Positions 26,891-36,327 of a stretch of DNA of 64,000 bases are shown piece after piece. The notes beneath the pieces are model-generated. The model made no database searches. It saw nothing but the letters and a program-made list of their open reading frames with translations, and was not told the origin of the DNA. The position numbers and the translations under genes are program-made. Every line of letters begins with the position of its first letter. Within the stretch, counting starts at the first letter, position 1. The DNA comes from Cognatundibacterium rugosum (lineage in GTDB: Bacteria; Pseudomonadota; Gammaproteobacteria; Burkholderiales; Burkholderiaceae_D): contig NZ_JACOGG010000008.1 of assembly GCF_014284365.1 (NCBI RefSeq), positions 142,584-206,583 on the forward strand. The letters run 5' to 3'.

Positions 26891-27241
26891 TTACTGATCT
26901 GAGGACGATGTACCGCCCGCCAGATGAAATTGATGCTGGCAATTAAGACAAACATAATTGTCTAGAACATGGTCATCAACCACATCTCCCAATTTTGCAC
27001 CAGCAATACAGCCGCTCGATCCGCCTAACAATCCACCAAGCAGAGCACCAGCCAATCCGCCGACTAATGCACCTGCTGGTCCAGCTACTAGTCCTATACT
27101 TGCACCTAGTTCGGCCCCACCTGCTGCACTGGCGGCACCAACAGCAGCGCCAGCAACAGCACCAGTTTTACCGCCAACTTTACGACCAACGTGACGAGCT
27201 TCGATTAAAGTTGATTTGCATTTTGGGCATTGGTTTTTCAT
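26891..27241 (-). CDS. Zinc-ribbon halves flanking a glycine-zipper hairpin
   Basis: The 116-residue product opens with C-P-K-C (residues 5-8) and closes with C-L-N-C-Q-H-Q-F-H (about 97-105). Between them lie about 70 residues rich in Gly and Ala with GxxxG spacing (AVAGAAVGAASAAGGAELGA, ALVGGLAGALLGGLLGG), typical of a membrane-embedded helical hairpin. The two CxxC pairs could form one zinc ribbon assembled from both ends on the same side of the membrane. AAGGA sets the start. No function is known to me. Confidence 0.7.
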   Translation of the reverse strand: MKNQCPKCKSTLIEARHVGRKVGGKTGAVAGAAVGAASAAGGAELGASIGLVAGPAGALVGGLAGALLGGLLGGSSGCIAGAKLGDVVDDHVLDNYVCLNCQHQFHLAGGTSSSDQ

Positions 27242-27662
27242 GACATTCCTTCAATATAAAATTTGTTGATTGGGTTATGTAGAATCAGTCTCAGTAGCGA
27301 AAGGTTTTCTCCGCTCATATTGAGGATATATATTTGAAAATTTTTAACTTTCCACGATCCAAATTGTTATTCACCCATCATGGAGATTGGAGACAAAGTT
27401 TAGTCGTGCAAATTTATTTCAGTAGTCAATGCTTTCATTTGTAATGATGTAAATGCCGTTTTTTGGATTACTATACTCATAATTTAATTATTGAAATATT
27501 AATGCATTACTTCCCGTATAAATACAAAGCTAATTGTTGGCTTTATGGCCGGCAATACGATAAAATTCGATGCTTTTGTGAAAATATGACAACGATAGAA
27601 TGCGTTCGGAGCTAGCGGGAATCTGTTAAGTCGAAACAAGTTCGTATTTAGGAATTCAATTG
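27242..27662. other. AT-rich region upstream of the defence-type operon
   Basis: No supported gene is seen in 421 bases. The region changes from AT-rich DNA to the GC-rich operon at about 27,660. It must hold the operon promoter. Several TATAAA-like boxes occur (for example near 27518 and 27559), but none has a convincing -35 partner. AGGA at 27650-27653 is the ribosome site of the first gene. Confidence 0.5.
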
Positions 27663-30533
27663 ATGGCTCCGCCGCCACTTACTCGACACCAAAGCCTTTA
27701 TTACGCTTGGCTTCTCACTCGTCGGGCGGCTGGCGACTCAGTAGAGTCGCTTGCCTCCACGCTTGTAGACTCGCAAGTGGACCTTAACCCCCATCAAGTC
27801 GAAGCGGCCCTTTTCGCTTGCGCCAATCCGCTCTCGCGTGGCGTGATCCTGGCCGACGAAGTTGGGCTCGGTAAAACCATCGAGGCCGGGCTGGTGATCT
27901 CTCAGCGCTGGGCCGAGCGCCGCCGACGCATCCTCATCATCGTGCCCGCCAACCTCCGCAAGCAATGGCATCAGGAGTTGCAAGATAAGTTCAACCTGCA
28001 GGGCGTCCTCCTAGAGGCCAAGAACTTCAACGCTCTCCGTAAACAGGGTCGCCAGAATCCGTTTCAAGGCGCATCCGGCCCCGTCATCTGCTCCTACCAG
28101 TTTGCGAAATCGAAGGCAGCGGACATCAAGGCCGTTGATTGGGATCTGGTTGTGCTCGACGAAGCGCACCGACTGCGCAATGTCTATAAGGCAAGCAACG
28201 TGATTGCCAAGACGCTGAAAGAAGCACTGGCCCATGTGCATTCCAAAGTGCTGCTGACAGCTACTCCGCTGCAGAACTCGCTGTTGGAGCTATACGGTCT
28301 GGTCAGCATGATTGATGACCGTGTCTTTGGTGACATCGACAGCTTCCGCTCGCAGTTCACGGCGCAACCCAAGGAGCAGGCTTTCACAGCACTACGAGCT
28401 CGCCTAGCCACCGTGTGCAAACGCACCTTGCGCCGCCAAGTTCAGCAGTACGTGCCATACACAGCACGTCGGGCCATCGTTGAAGAGTTCACCCCCTCGG
28501 CCGAGGAACGGGAGCTGTCCAACCTTGTCGCAGACTACCTTCGCCGGCCCAACATCAAGGCGCTGCCTGAAGGCCAAAGGCAATTGATCTCCTTGGTGCT
28601 GTGGAAGCTGCTGGCTTCATCGACCCACGCCATTGCGGGCGCACTGGAAACCATGGCCAAGCGGCTTGAAAGCGAACTCGCCGAGCTAGCTGACATCCCC
28701 GAATTGGCCGAGGTGCTCGACGAAGACTACGAGTCGCTTGATGAAACCGCAGACGAGTGGGATGGCAGTGCTGCGACCACAGACGTATCGCCAGCGGCCC
28801 AGCGCGACGCGGTTGCTCAGGAAATTGCTGAGCTGCGGCACTTCAAAACACTTGCAACCAACATTCGCGAGAACGCCAAGGGCACAGCACTGTTGACCGC
28901 TCTGGACAAGGCATTCGCTGAGCTAGAACGACTCGACGCAGCAAAGAAGGCCATCATCTTCACAGAGTCCAAACGTACGCAGGAATACCTACTCTCGCTC
29001 CTGGCAGACACATCCTACGGTGAGGGTATCGTCTCGTTCAATGGCACCAACAGCGATGCCCGAGCGCAAGCCGTCTATGCTGATTGGATCAAGCGCCACG
29101 CAGGGACAGATCACATCACAGGATCACGGAGCGCAGACACAAGAGCCGCTTTGGTTGAGCACTTCAAAGAACGCGGCACAGTGATGATTGCCACTGAGGC
29201 GGGAGCAGAGGGTATTAATCTGCAGTTCTGCTCGCTGGTCATCAACTTTGACTTGCCATGGAATCCGCAACGCATCGAACAGCGCATCGGCCGCTGTCAC
29301 CGTTACGGGCAGAAATTTGATGTGGTGGTCGTCAACTTCGTGGACCGCAGCAACGAGGCCGATGCTCGCGTCTACGAACTTCTTGACCAGAAGTTCCAGC
29401 TCTTCGAGGGGGTGTTTGGCGCCAGCGATGAGGTGCTGGGTGCTATCGGGTCGGGCGTGGACTTCGAGCGTCGCATTGCGGAGATCTACCAAAACTGCCG
29501 CGATCCTGAAGAGATCAAGAGCAGCTTCGAGCAACTGCAGCGCGACCTGTCCGGTGAGATCAGTGAAGCCATGGTCAAGACGCGGCAGATCCTCCTGGAG
29601 AACTTCGATGAAGAGGTGCAGGACAAGCTGCGTGTACGAGCGGAAGCAAGTAGCGCGGCAAGAAGCAGGTACGAGCGGATGCTGCTGGACTTGACGCGAG
29701 CAGAGCTCGCGGGACACGCAACATTCGATGAAGAAGGATTCGTACTACAGCGACTCCCGAGCTCCGCACTTGCTGGCGTCGAGCTGGGGCGGTACGAATT
29801 GCCCCGGCGATCAGGCGAATCGCATCTGTATCGGATCGGGCATCCACTCGCCGAGTGGGTAACAGCCCAGGCCAAGTCCCGAAAACTGCCGATGGCCAAA
29901 CTGCTGTTTGACTACGGCGCCTACGGCACGCAGATCAGCACCTTAAAGAACTATCGCGGCAAGTCTGGTTGGCTGTCCGTGAGCCTGGTCTCTGTGGAAG
30001 CGCTAGGCAACTTGGAAGAGCGGCTTGTCGCGGCCGCCGTCACCGTTGACGGTTCGCCGCTGGCAGAAGACGACCCCTCGAAACTCCTGCGCCTGCCCGT
30101 GAAGCTGGAAGGGCCGTGCGATGGCAATGTGCCGGCGTCCGAACTCGCAGAGGACTACCAGGGCCGCCGGATGGACATCTTGCGTGAGATCAACCAGCGC
30201 AATCTGGGCTACTTTGAGCAAGAAGTTCAGAAGCTGGACGCCTGGGCCGACGACCTCAAGCTGGGCATCGAGCAGGAGATCATGGAGATCGACCGGCAGA
30301 TCAAAGAAGTCCGGCGTACGGCAGCCAGTGCGCCGACGCTGGACGAGAAGTTGTCGTGGCAAAAGAAACAACGTGAGCTTGAGAGTACGCGCACGAAGCT
30401 GCGTCGCGAACTCTTCAACAAACAAGATGAAATCGAGGCCCAGCGCAACGACATCATCAGTCAGTTAGAAGGCCAGCTCAAACAACAAGTCAAAGAGCAG
30501 CCTCTTTTCTGTATTCAATGGGAGCTAATCTAA
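27663..30533 (+). CDS. SNF2-family helicase/translocase
   Basis: The start is ATG at 27663, with AGGA nine bases upstream. The 956-residue product has SF2/SNF2 motifs in order: a glutamine-type entry region (LNPHQVEAALF), Walker A DEVGLGKT near residue 65, DEAH near 166, LLTATPLQNS, and the C-terminal lobe EAGAEGINLQFC with motif VI QRIGRCHRYGQ near 540. The C-terminal ~350 residues include a long charged coiled coil (about 850-945). The layout resembles RapA/HepA-like enzymes and the SNF2 proteins of DISARM-type systems. It probably translocates on double-stranded DNA. The stop overlaps the next start (TAATG), so it heads a coupled operon. Confidence 0.88.
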   Translation: MAPPPLTRHQSLYYAWLLTRRAAGDSVESLASTLVDSQVDLNPHQVEAALFACANPLSRGVILADEVGLGKTIEAGLVISQRWAERRRRILIIVPANLRKQWHQELQDKFNLQGVLLEAKNFNALRKQGRQNPFQGASGPVICSYQFAKSKAADIKAVDWDLVVLDEAHRLRNVYKASNVIAKTLKEALAHVHSKVLLTATPLQNSLLELYGLVSMIDDRVFGDIDSFRSQFTAQPKEQAFTALRARLATVCKRTLRRQVQQYVPYTARRAIVEEFTPSAEERELSNLVADYLRRPNIKALPEGQRQLISLVLWKLLASSTHAIAGALETMAKRLESELAELADIPELAEVLDEDYESLDETADEWDGSAATTDVSPAAQRDAVAQEIAELRHFKTLATNIRENAKGTALLTALDKAFAELERLDAAKKAIIFTESKRTQEYLLSLLADTSYGEGIVSFNGTNSDARAQAVYADWIKRHAGTDHITGSRSADTRAALVEHFKERGTVMIATEAGAEGINLQFCSLVINFDLPWNPQRIEQRIGRCHRYGQKFDVVVVNFVDRSNEADARVYELLDQKFQLFEGVFGASDEVLGAIGSGVDFERRIAEIYQNCRDPEEIKSSFEQLQRDLSGEISEAMVKTRQILLENFDEEVQDKLRVRAEASSAARSRYERMLLDLTRAELAGHATFDEEGFVLQRLPSSALAGVELGRYELPRRSGESHLYRIGHPLAEWVTAQAKSRKLPMAKLLFDYGAYGTQISTLKNYRGKSGWLSVSLVSVEALGNLEERLVAAAVTVDGSPLAEDDPSKLLRLPVKLEGPCDGNVPASELAEDYQGRRMDILREINQRNLGYFEQEVQKLDAWADDLKLGIEQEIMEIDRQIKEVRRTAASAPTLDEKLSWQKKQRELESTRTKLRRELFNKQDEIEAQRNDIISQLEGQLKQQVKEQPLFCIQWELI

Positions 30534-33500
30534 TGTCAAAAAGGGAGATCGCCAGAGGTTCAGTCTGGCGCCAGTGGGATTTGCACATCCACACGCCGGC
30601 GTCATTCCACTGGCTGGGTAAGAAGTTCAGGGACTGTGCAGATGCCGACGAGCGGCATGCCCTCATCGATCAAATGATCGACGCGCTGAACAAGGCAGAG
30701 CCTGCAGTCTTCGCCATCATGGACTACTGGACCTTCGATGGCTGGCTTGCACTAAAGGCACGGCTCAAAGAGGCCGGAGCTCCAGCACTTCACAAGAAGG
30801 TCTTCCCAGGTATCGAGCTCCGACTGGCCGCTCCGATGAAGGGCCGGCTCAACGCTCACGTTCTGTTCTCTGATGAGATCGAGGATCAGGCGCTGCTCGA
30901 CTTCAAGCAGGCACTCACGGTCGAGCTGGTAAACCGCCCCTTGTCAGACTCGGCCTTGGTCCAGCTCGCCCGCGAGGCTGGCGCCGACAAGCTGAAGACT
31001 CACGGATTCGACAAGGCAGACGTGGACGCGTCAGAGGAGAAGGCCTTGCTCGCTGGCGCGACCATCGGGGAGCTGAACCCAGAGTCGTACAAAACAGCGA
31101 TCGCCAAGGTCAAGCTGGGACTGGCCATCGGGTTCATGCCCTTTGACACCAACGATGGCCTGGCTGACGTGAAGTGGCATGAGCACTACGCCTACGTCAT
31201 GGGCCTCTTCCAAAGTTCGCCCATCTTCGAATCGCGCAGCGTCGACTTGCATGCGGCTTTCGCGGGTGTGAGGACCGCTGGAAACGCGAAGTTCTTTGAC
31301 AACTTCTTCAGTGCGCTGAAAGCGATCCCGCGCCTTGCCGTATCTGGCAGCGACGCGCATTGCTTCGTCGGCGTTGCTGGCGACAACAACAATCGTGGCT
31401 ACGGAGACTTCCCATCTGAAAAGAAGACTTGGATCAAGGCCGATCCAACCTTTCAGGGTCTCAAACAGGCCATCTTGGAGCCGGCGAAGCGGTCGTTCAT
31501 TGGCGTGAAGCCAGCCAAGCTCCAGGCCGTGGAGACCAGCAAGACTCACTTCATCGAGTCGATCGAAGTCACCAAGACGGGCACCAAGACTGGTATCGGC
31601 AACTGGCTGCACGGCTGCGATCTGCCGCTCAATCCGGACCTTGTTGCCATCATCGGCAACAAGGGCAGCGGCAAAAGCGCCCTGGCCGATATCCTCGCAA
31701 CCCTTGGACACTCACGACAGGCCAAACACTTCAGCTTCCTGAAGCCTGAACGCTTTCTGGGCAAAAGTGGAGATCCAGCACGTCAATTCACCGGGACCCT
31801 GACCTGGCGCGATGACAGTACCGAGAGTCGTCCGCTGAACGAGTCCCCGGCACCGGACAAACAAGAGCTGGTCAGATACATCCCTCAGCACTACTTCGAA
31901 GAGCTCTGCAACGATCACGTTTCTGGAAAGTCAGACGCGTTTGAGAAGGAGTTGCGAGCCGTCATCTTCTCGCATACCAGCGAGGAAATGCGTCTTGGCG
32001 CGCTCGATTTCGATCAGCTCACCGAACAGCAAGAACAAGCGCTGAGAAATCGACTGGGGGAGTTCCGCAAGGAGCTGAGGACCCTCAACGCCAGCATCGC
32101 TCGGATTGAAGACCAGCTCCAGCCAATTGAGGAGAAGAAGCTGACGGACCAGCTGCTGGTCAAGACACGCGAGATCGACGAGCACCAGAAGATCAAGCCG
32201 GCGGAAGTTACCCCGCCGCCTGAAACCCTGGAACCCGAGCAGAAGGAAGCCGCCGAAGCGCTTGCGGCCACGGCTCAAAGAATCGTAGCATCCACCAAGC
32301 GCACGCAGCAGATCCAGTCAGAACTCACCTCAATTGCCAAGAAGCAGAAGGCGATAGCCAATGCAAGGGAGCAGCTGCGACTACTCCAGCGCGCCTACGA
32401 GCAAGCCCAGCAACAGGTGGCTGAAGATCTCCAGCTTGCAGGCTTGAACTGGGCCGACGTGGCTAAGCTGGAGATCAAGACCAGTTTGCTCGATGAACGG
32501 TCTACTGCCCTCACTGCAGAGCAGTCGACGTTGCAGACCGAGGCTGGCACTTTGGCCAGCACCCTCGCGAACCTCGAAGAAGAGAAGAAGGTACACGCGA
32601 CCAAGCTCAACGCCCGTCAACAGCAGTTCGAAACGTACCAACACCAGCTCGCAGAATGGACCAAGAAGCTGGATGCTCTGACTGGCACGCCGACTGACCC
32701 GGACACCAAGGTAGGCCTGGAAACCAGACTGGCTCAGATCAAAGAGTTGCCTGCCAAGCGCGTGGAACTGCAAGCCGCGCGACTTCAGCTGACGGCCGAA
32801 ATCTTTGAATCCTTGGACGCCCAAAGGAAGGCGCGAGAAGAGCTCTTCAAGCCGGTGCAAGACTTGATCAAGGCGAATGACTTGATCCGCGAGGACTACC
32901 GGCTGCAGTTCCAGGCGACGCTAGCCGCTTCGGCTGAGGCCATCGCGGAACGTCTCTTCGCCTTGATTAAACAAACCTCAGGTGTGCTGCGCGGCCAAGA
33001 TGAGGCTCTTTTGACGGTCAAGAGGCTGTTTGACAGCCACGACTTGAACTCCAAGCAAGGCGCACTGGCCTTTGCGAAGGCATTACATGAAACCCTTGAA
33101 CAGGCGGCCAAGGGGCCTGGCGCCGAGGTCGGTATTGCCAGCCTACTGAAGAAGGACCAATCAGCCGTTTCGGTCTACGACTTGATTTTCGGGCTCGATT
33201 TTCTTGAGCCACGGTATTCACTTCTCTTCCAGGACACGCAGATTGAGCAGTTGTCTCCTGGCCAGCGAGGCGCACTCCTGCTGATCTTCTATCTATTGGT
33301 GGATAACGGCAAGACGCCCATCATCTTGGACCAGCCCGAAGAAAATCTGGACAACGAGACCGTGTTCCGCCTCTTGGTTCCGGTGCTATCAGAGGCCAAA
33401 AAGAAGCGCCAGATCATCATGGTCACTCATAACCCGAACCTAGCGGTGGTCTGTGACGCCGAGCAGATTATTCATGCATCGTTTGACCGAGCCTCAAACT

Positions 33501-33616
33501 GCGGCATCAATTACGTAGCCGGCTCATTGGAAAACCCAACGCTAAACAGCGCCGTCGTGACAGTATTGGAAGGCACCAAGCCCGCCTTCAACAATCGCTC
33601 AGGGAAGTACCACTGA
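30533..33616 (+). CDS. PHP-domain/SMC-like ATPase (TrlF-like)
   Basis: Starting at 30533, the 1,027-residue product has an N-terminal PHP-type metal-dependent phosphoesterase domain: WDLHIHTPASFHW near residues 15-27, and later GSDAHC near 280. A large ABC/SMC-like ATPase follows. Walker A is GNKGSGKSAL near 375, then about 350 residues of coiled coil, a signature-like LSPGQRGAL near 908, and Walker B IILDQPEENLDN near 930. This architecture matches the TrlF family of defence islands. A nucleic-acid-cleaving role for the PHP domain is inference. The gene is coupled to the SNF2 gene by a one-base overlap. Confidence 0.85.
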   Translation: MSKREIARGSVWRQWDLHIHTPASFHWLGKKFRDCADADERHALIDQMIDALNKAEPAVFAIMDYWTFDGWLALKARLKEAGAPALHKKVFPGIELRLAAPMKGRLNAHVLFSDEIEDQALLDFKQALTVELVNRPLSDSALVQLAREAGADKLKTHGFDKADVDASEEKALLAGATIGELNPESYKTAIAKVKLGLAIGFMPFDTNDGLADVKWHEHYAYVMGLFQSSPIFESRSVDLHAAFAGVRTAGNAKFFDNFFSALKAIPRLAVSGSDAHCFVGVAGDNNNRGYGDFPSEKKTWIKADPTFQGLKQAILEPAKRSFIGVKPAKLQAVETSKTHFIESIEVTKTGTKTGIGNWLHGCDLPLNPDLVAIIGNKGSGKSALADILATLGHSRQAKHFSFLKPERFLGKSGDPARQFTGTLTWRDDSTESRPLNESPAPDKQELVRYIPQHYFEELCNDHVSGKSDAFEKELRAVIFSHTSEEMRLGALDFDQLTEQQEQALRNRLGEFRKELRTLNASIARIEDQLQPIEEKKLTDQLLVKTREIDEHQKIKPAEVTPPPETLEPEQKEAAEALAATAQRIVASTKRTQQIQSELTSIAKKQKAIANAREQLRLLQRAYEQAQQQVAEDLQLAGLNWADVAKLEIKTSLLDERSTALTAEQSTLQTEAGTLASTLANLEEEKKVHATKLNARQQQFETYQHQLAEWTKKLDALTGTPTDPDTKVGLETRLAQIKELPAKRVELQAARLQLTAEIFESLDAQRKAREELFKPVQDLIKANDLIREDYRLQFQATLAASAEAIAERLFALIKQTSGVLRGQDEALLTVKRLFDSHDLNSKQGALAFAKALHETLEQAAKGPGAEVGIASLLKKDQSAVSVYDLIFGLDFLEPRYSLLFQDTQIEQLSPGQRGALLLIFYLLVDNGKTPIILDQPEENLDNETVFRLLVPVLSEAKKKRQIIMVTHNPNLAVVCDAEQIIHASFDRASNCGINYVAGSLENPTLNSAVVTVLEGTKPAFNNRSGKYH

Positions 33617-33617
33617 C

Positions 33618-33752
33618 ATGCTGTTCTTTGCGCCCCCCGATATTTCCAAGCCGAGAGCTGGCACCAGAGGACAAGATTGCCTCTTTGCCCAACCTCGCGA
33701 TGCGAGCGCACGAGTTGAAGCAGCGCATTTTTCGTCGCTGATTAAGCGTTGA
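33618..33752 (+). CDS. Possible small ORF with a frame break at a C6 run
   Basis: A 44-codon frame starts two bases after the PHP-ATPase stop, with GGGAAG about 10 bases before the ATG. A six-C run lies at 33633-33638. In the frame reached by dropping one C, the DNA encodes a more protein-like tail, ELAPEDKIASLPNLAMRAHE followed by a basic end. This suggests either a small gene broken or phase-variable at the C run, or a chance frame. The product is not recognised. Confidence 0.3.
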   Translation: MLFFAPPDISKPRAGTRGQDCLFAQPRDASARVEAAHFSSLIKR

Positions 33753-33756
33753 CCTT

Positions 33757-35553
33757 ATGGCAACAGCACCAATTCGCCCGCTTGAACTAGACATGCTGTG
33801 CCAGAAGCTGGACGCCGACTACGCAGCACTCATCACGGGGACGGGCACAAGCCCAGACTCCCGCCGCAGCAATTTCCTGTCCAAGGCGATTGCAGCGTTC
33901 GTAATTCATGAAGCCGCTGGCGTGACCTTGGAAGAGGCCGCCGCCGCGAACATCGACGGCGGCCTGGACCACGGCATCGACTCGGTGTTCGTGGCCAATG
34001 ACCAGACCATCTGGCTTGTCCAGCCGAAGTACAAGGAGTCCGGCTCCGGCGAGCCGGAGCTTGATGACATGTCTAAGTTTCGGGATGGCGTCACCGATCT
34101 CATCGAGGAATGCTGGGGCCGCTTCAACAACGAACTTCAGAACCGCTGTGCTGCAATCACCAATGCCTTGAACACTGGCATCTGCAAGGTCAAGGTGGTG
34201 CTCTCCTACTCCGGCACGGCGGTTTCCGATGATCGGAAGGACATCTTTTCCGACCTGGAGCGTGCGTTCAACGGGCCGAATCCCGGATTCCTTCGCTGTC
34301 ATGCATACGGACTCACGACCCTTCATGATCTGCATTTGGACGGCATCTCTGCCCAAGCAATTGAGGCCGATGTAGAGCTGACGGACTTCGGGCACACCCA
34401 GGCGCCTTACAGGGCGTTCTACGGCCGCATGGATGCCAAGCGTCTTGCAGAACTGTGGGTGCAGTACGAAGACCGCCTGGTTGACCGCAACATCAGACGC
34501 TTCAAAGGTGCGACAACCTTCAACGCCGGTTTTACGGAGACCCTGCAACAGGAGACGGAGCACTTCTTCTATTTCAACAATGGTATCACGTTCCTTTGTG
34601 AGGCCATCAACGAGCAGCATCCCTGCGCCCCCCATCGGGAGTCCGGAAGGTTTCGTGTCCGAGGGGTGTCCATCATCAACGGCGCTCAGAGCGTGGCATC
34701 GGCCGCCGAGTTCGTGCGCCACTATCCTGGCCGGAGCATCGACGACGAAAAGGTAATGCTCACCCTGATTAAGGCGCCGGTGGACGGGTTATTCGGCAAG
34801 TGGGTAACCAAGGCCCGCAATCATCAAAACCCTGCCCAGACCGCCAACTTTGCGTCGCTGGATGAGAACCTGGAGCGACTAAGACAAGAGATTGCTCACC
34901 TCGGTTTTGACTATCATTACCGTCCTGAGGCTGCGGCCATTGGTGCCAAGGCGATCGCACTGGACGAGGCACTCAAGGCGTTGGCATCACTGCAAAACGA
35001 CCCTCGCTACACAGTGTGGCTCAAGAGTGAACCTCCACGGCTGGCCAACCTAGAGTCTGTTGAATACCAGGCGCTCTTCACACCCAGCATGAAAGGGGCG
35101 GCGCTGACTAACGCTGTATTGTGTTATCGCGCTATCCGTGCACTGGTTGTGGGATACGAGCAAAACGCAGCGGCGCGCAGTCAAAAAAAGCTGATCTACC
35201 GTCACGCGATTCATGTCATTACGACGGTAATGATGAAACGTCTGAAACAGCGTATCAATACGGCGGCGGCCATAGGCGCGACGATGCTTTTTGCTTTGAC
35301 CAGCATGCCCCTTGATCAACTTCGGCAGCAGACCTTTGATCTTGGCCATCAACGGCTGACATTCCAAGGGCCATTGGCTTGCTTTCGGAACCAGGGCAAC
35401 GTGGTGACCTTTATCGCGAATCTGATGGTGGCATATTTCGCTCTGACCACAGACCAGGCCATTGCCTCATTACGCAATATCCAAAATTCAGCAGACGCGT
35501 ATCCGCGAAAACGTTTACTCGATTATCTGTCGAGTCGTGCTCCGCAACTGTAA
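33757..35553 (+). CDS. AIPR-family (abortive infection) protein
   Basis: The 598-residue product fits the AIPR family of phage-resistance proteins: an N-terminal region of about 200 residues resembling a nuclease-like domain (DHGIDSVFVANDQTIWLVQPKYK), then ETEHFFYFNNGITFLCEAI near 265-285 and RGVSIINGAQSVASAAEF near 305-322. The D...Q-x-K pattern in the N-terminal part is reminiscent of a PD-(D/E)xK core with Gln in place of Glu; this is tentative. It lies 140 bases after the PHP-ATPase and three bases before the next gene. Its GC content falls towards the 3' end. Confidence 0.85.
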   Translation: MATAPIRPLELDMLCQKLDADYAALITGTGTSPDSRRSNFLSKAIAAFVIHEAAGVTLEEAAAANIDGGLDHGIDSVFVANDQTIWLVQPKYKESGSGEPELDDMSKFRDGVTDLIEECWGRFNNELQNRCAAITNALNTGICKVKVVLSYSGTAVSDDRKDIFSDLERAFNGPNPGFLRCHAYGLTTLHDLHLDGISAQAIEADVELTDFGHTQAPYRAFYGRMDAKRLAELWVQYEDRLVDRNIRRFKGATTFNAGFTETLQQETEHFFYFNNGITFLCEAINEQHPCAPHRESGRFRVRGVSIINGAQSVASAAEFVRHYPGRSIDDEKVMLTLIKAPVDGLFGKWVTKARNHQNPAQTANFASLDENLERLRQEIAHLGFDYHYRPEAAAIGAKAIALDEALKALASLQNDPRYTVWLKSEPPRLANLESVEYQALFTPSMKGAALTNAVLCYRAIRALVVGYEQNAAARSQKKLIYRHAIHVITTVMMKRLKQRINTAAAIGATMLFALTSMPLDQLRQQTFDLGHQRLTFQGPLACFRNQGNVVTFIANLMVAYFALTTDQAIASLRNIQNSADAYPRKRLLDYLSSRAPQL

Positions 35554-35556
35554 TAA

Positions 35557-36327
35557 ATGGATAGCAAAATGAAATTTGAGCAAATAAGTATCGGAGACCA
35601 TCTCATTCTTCGAGCCAATTTAGAAAATGGCAGCGAGAGTATTTCTCTTGCGCAAAATCAAGCTTTCAAAAAAGCGGAGAAGGTTCACAAAGACGCGCCA
35701 TCAGGTCGAAAAAGAAACTTCGATGAAATTCGAAGTCAGAATTTCCTTGGAACACTTGCTGACATCGTCTGCGCCAGACTGCTAAAAGCCTACTTCAAAA
35801 AGCACCACCTCGACATATGCGTCACAAGATACGACGACGTTAGGACTGACGATTTTGAAGATCACGATCAATACGACATCAAGCTGTCTTCGCAAGGTCG
35901 AGACTATCTTGTTGAGATCCGGTCGTCGGTTTGCATATATATGCCTTTGAATTCGATGATACGAAATTGGCAAATATTAGGACCCTATGCTTCTTCTGTG
36001 AAAGGTGTGACAGAAACTGAGAAGCCGTTCTATCTGAGACCAATCTATCATTTGTCTAGTTTCGAGGAAAACAAAAAAACAAACAAGTATCAGAGAACCT
36101 CTGCTGATGAAATGATTGGTCGAGGCGAACTCCAGCTTTACTTTGTCGGTGGTGCAACTAATGCCATACTTCAGGCGAAAGGCAGAAATGAGGCGGGACA
36201 AGAGCTCAAACAGGGTAACGCGGAGTTTAGAGTTCTTGACATCACAGATGGTCTCGATGCGAAGGAAGTTCTTGAGGTCATCGGACAGATTGCAAAAAAA
36301 GAATTTGCGGGTAGCGAAAATGAATAA
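35557..36327 (+). CDS. Hypothetical protein, possible PD-(D/E)xK-like nuclease
   Basis: I do not recognise the family. The 256-residue product has a segment FLGTLADIVCARLLKAYF (about 68-85) followed by DQYDIKLSSQGRDYLVEIRSS (about 107-127). The Asp and the E-x-R pair are spaced like a restriction-type nuclease core with Arg at the usual Lys place. The gene is markedly AT-richer than the operon on either side (one 60-base line hand-counted at 40% GC against about 60% nearby). It overlaps mod by eight bases. This context suggests a role tied to the methyltransferase, for example a specificity-linked accessory, but that is inference. Confidence 0.6.
   Translation: MDSKMKFEQISIGDHLILRANLENGSESISLAQNQAFKKAEKVHKDAPSGRKRNFDEIRSQNFLGTLADIVCARLLKAYFKKHHLDICVTRYDDVRTDDFEDHDQYDIKLSSQGRDYLVEIRSSVCIYMPLNSMIRNWQILGPYASSVKGVTETEKPFYLRPIYHLSSFEENKKTNKYQRTSADEMIGRGELQLYFVGGATNAILQAKGRNEAGQELKQGNAEFRVLDITDGLDAKEVLEVIGQIAKKEFAGSENE

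Noticed and set aside
26958..27194. Proline-rich plus-strand ORF
   Set aside because: It is the antisense shadow of the glycine-zipper gene, which has a good ribosome site.
36116..36319. 68-residue N-terminal extension of Mod
   Set aside because: It lies inside the upstream gene and Mod-like sequence starts at the ATG at 36320.
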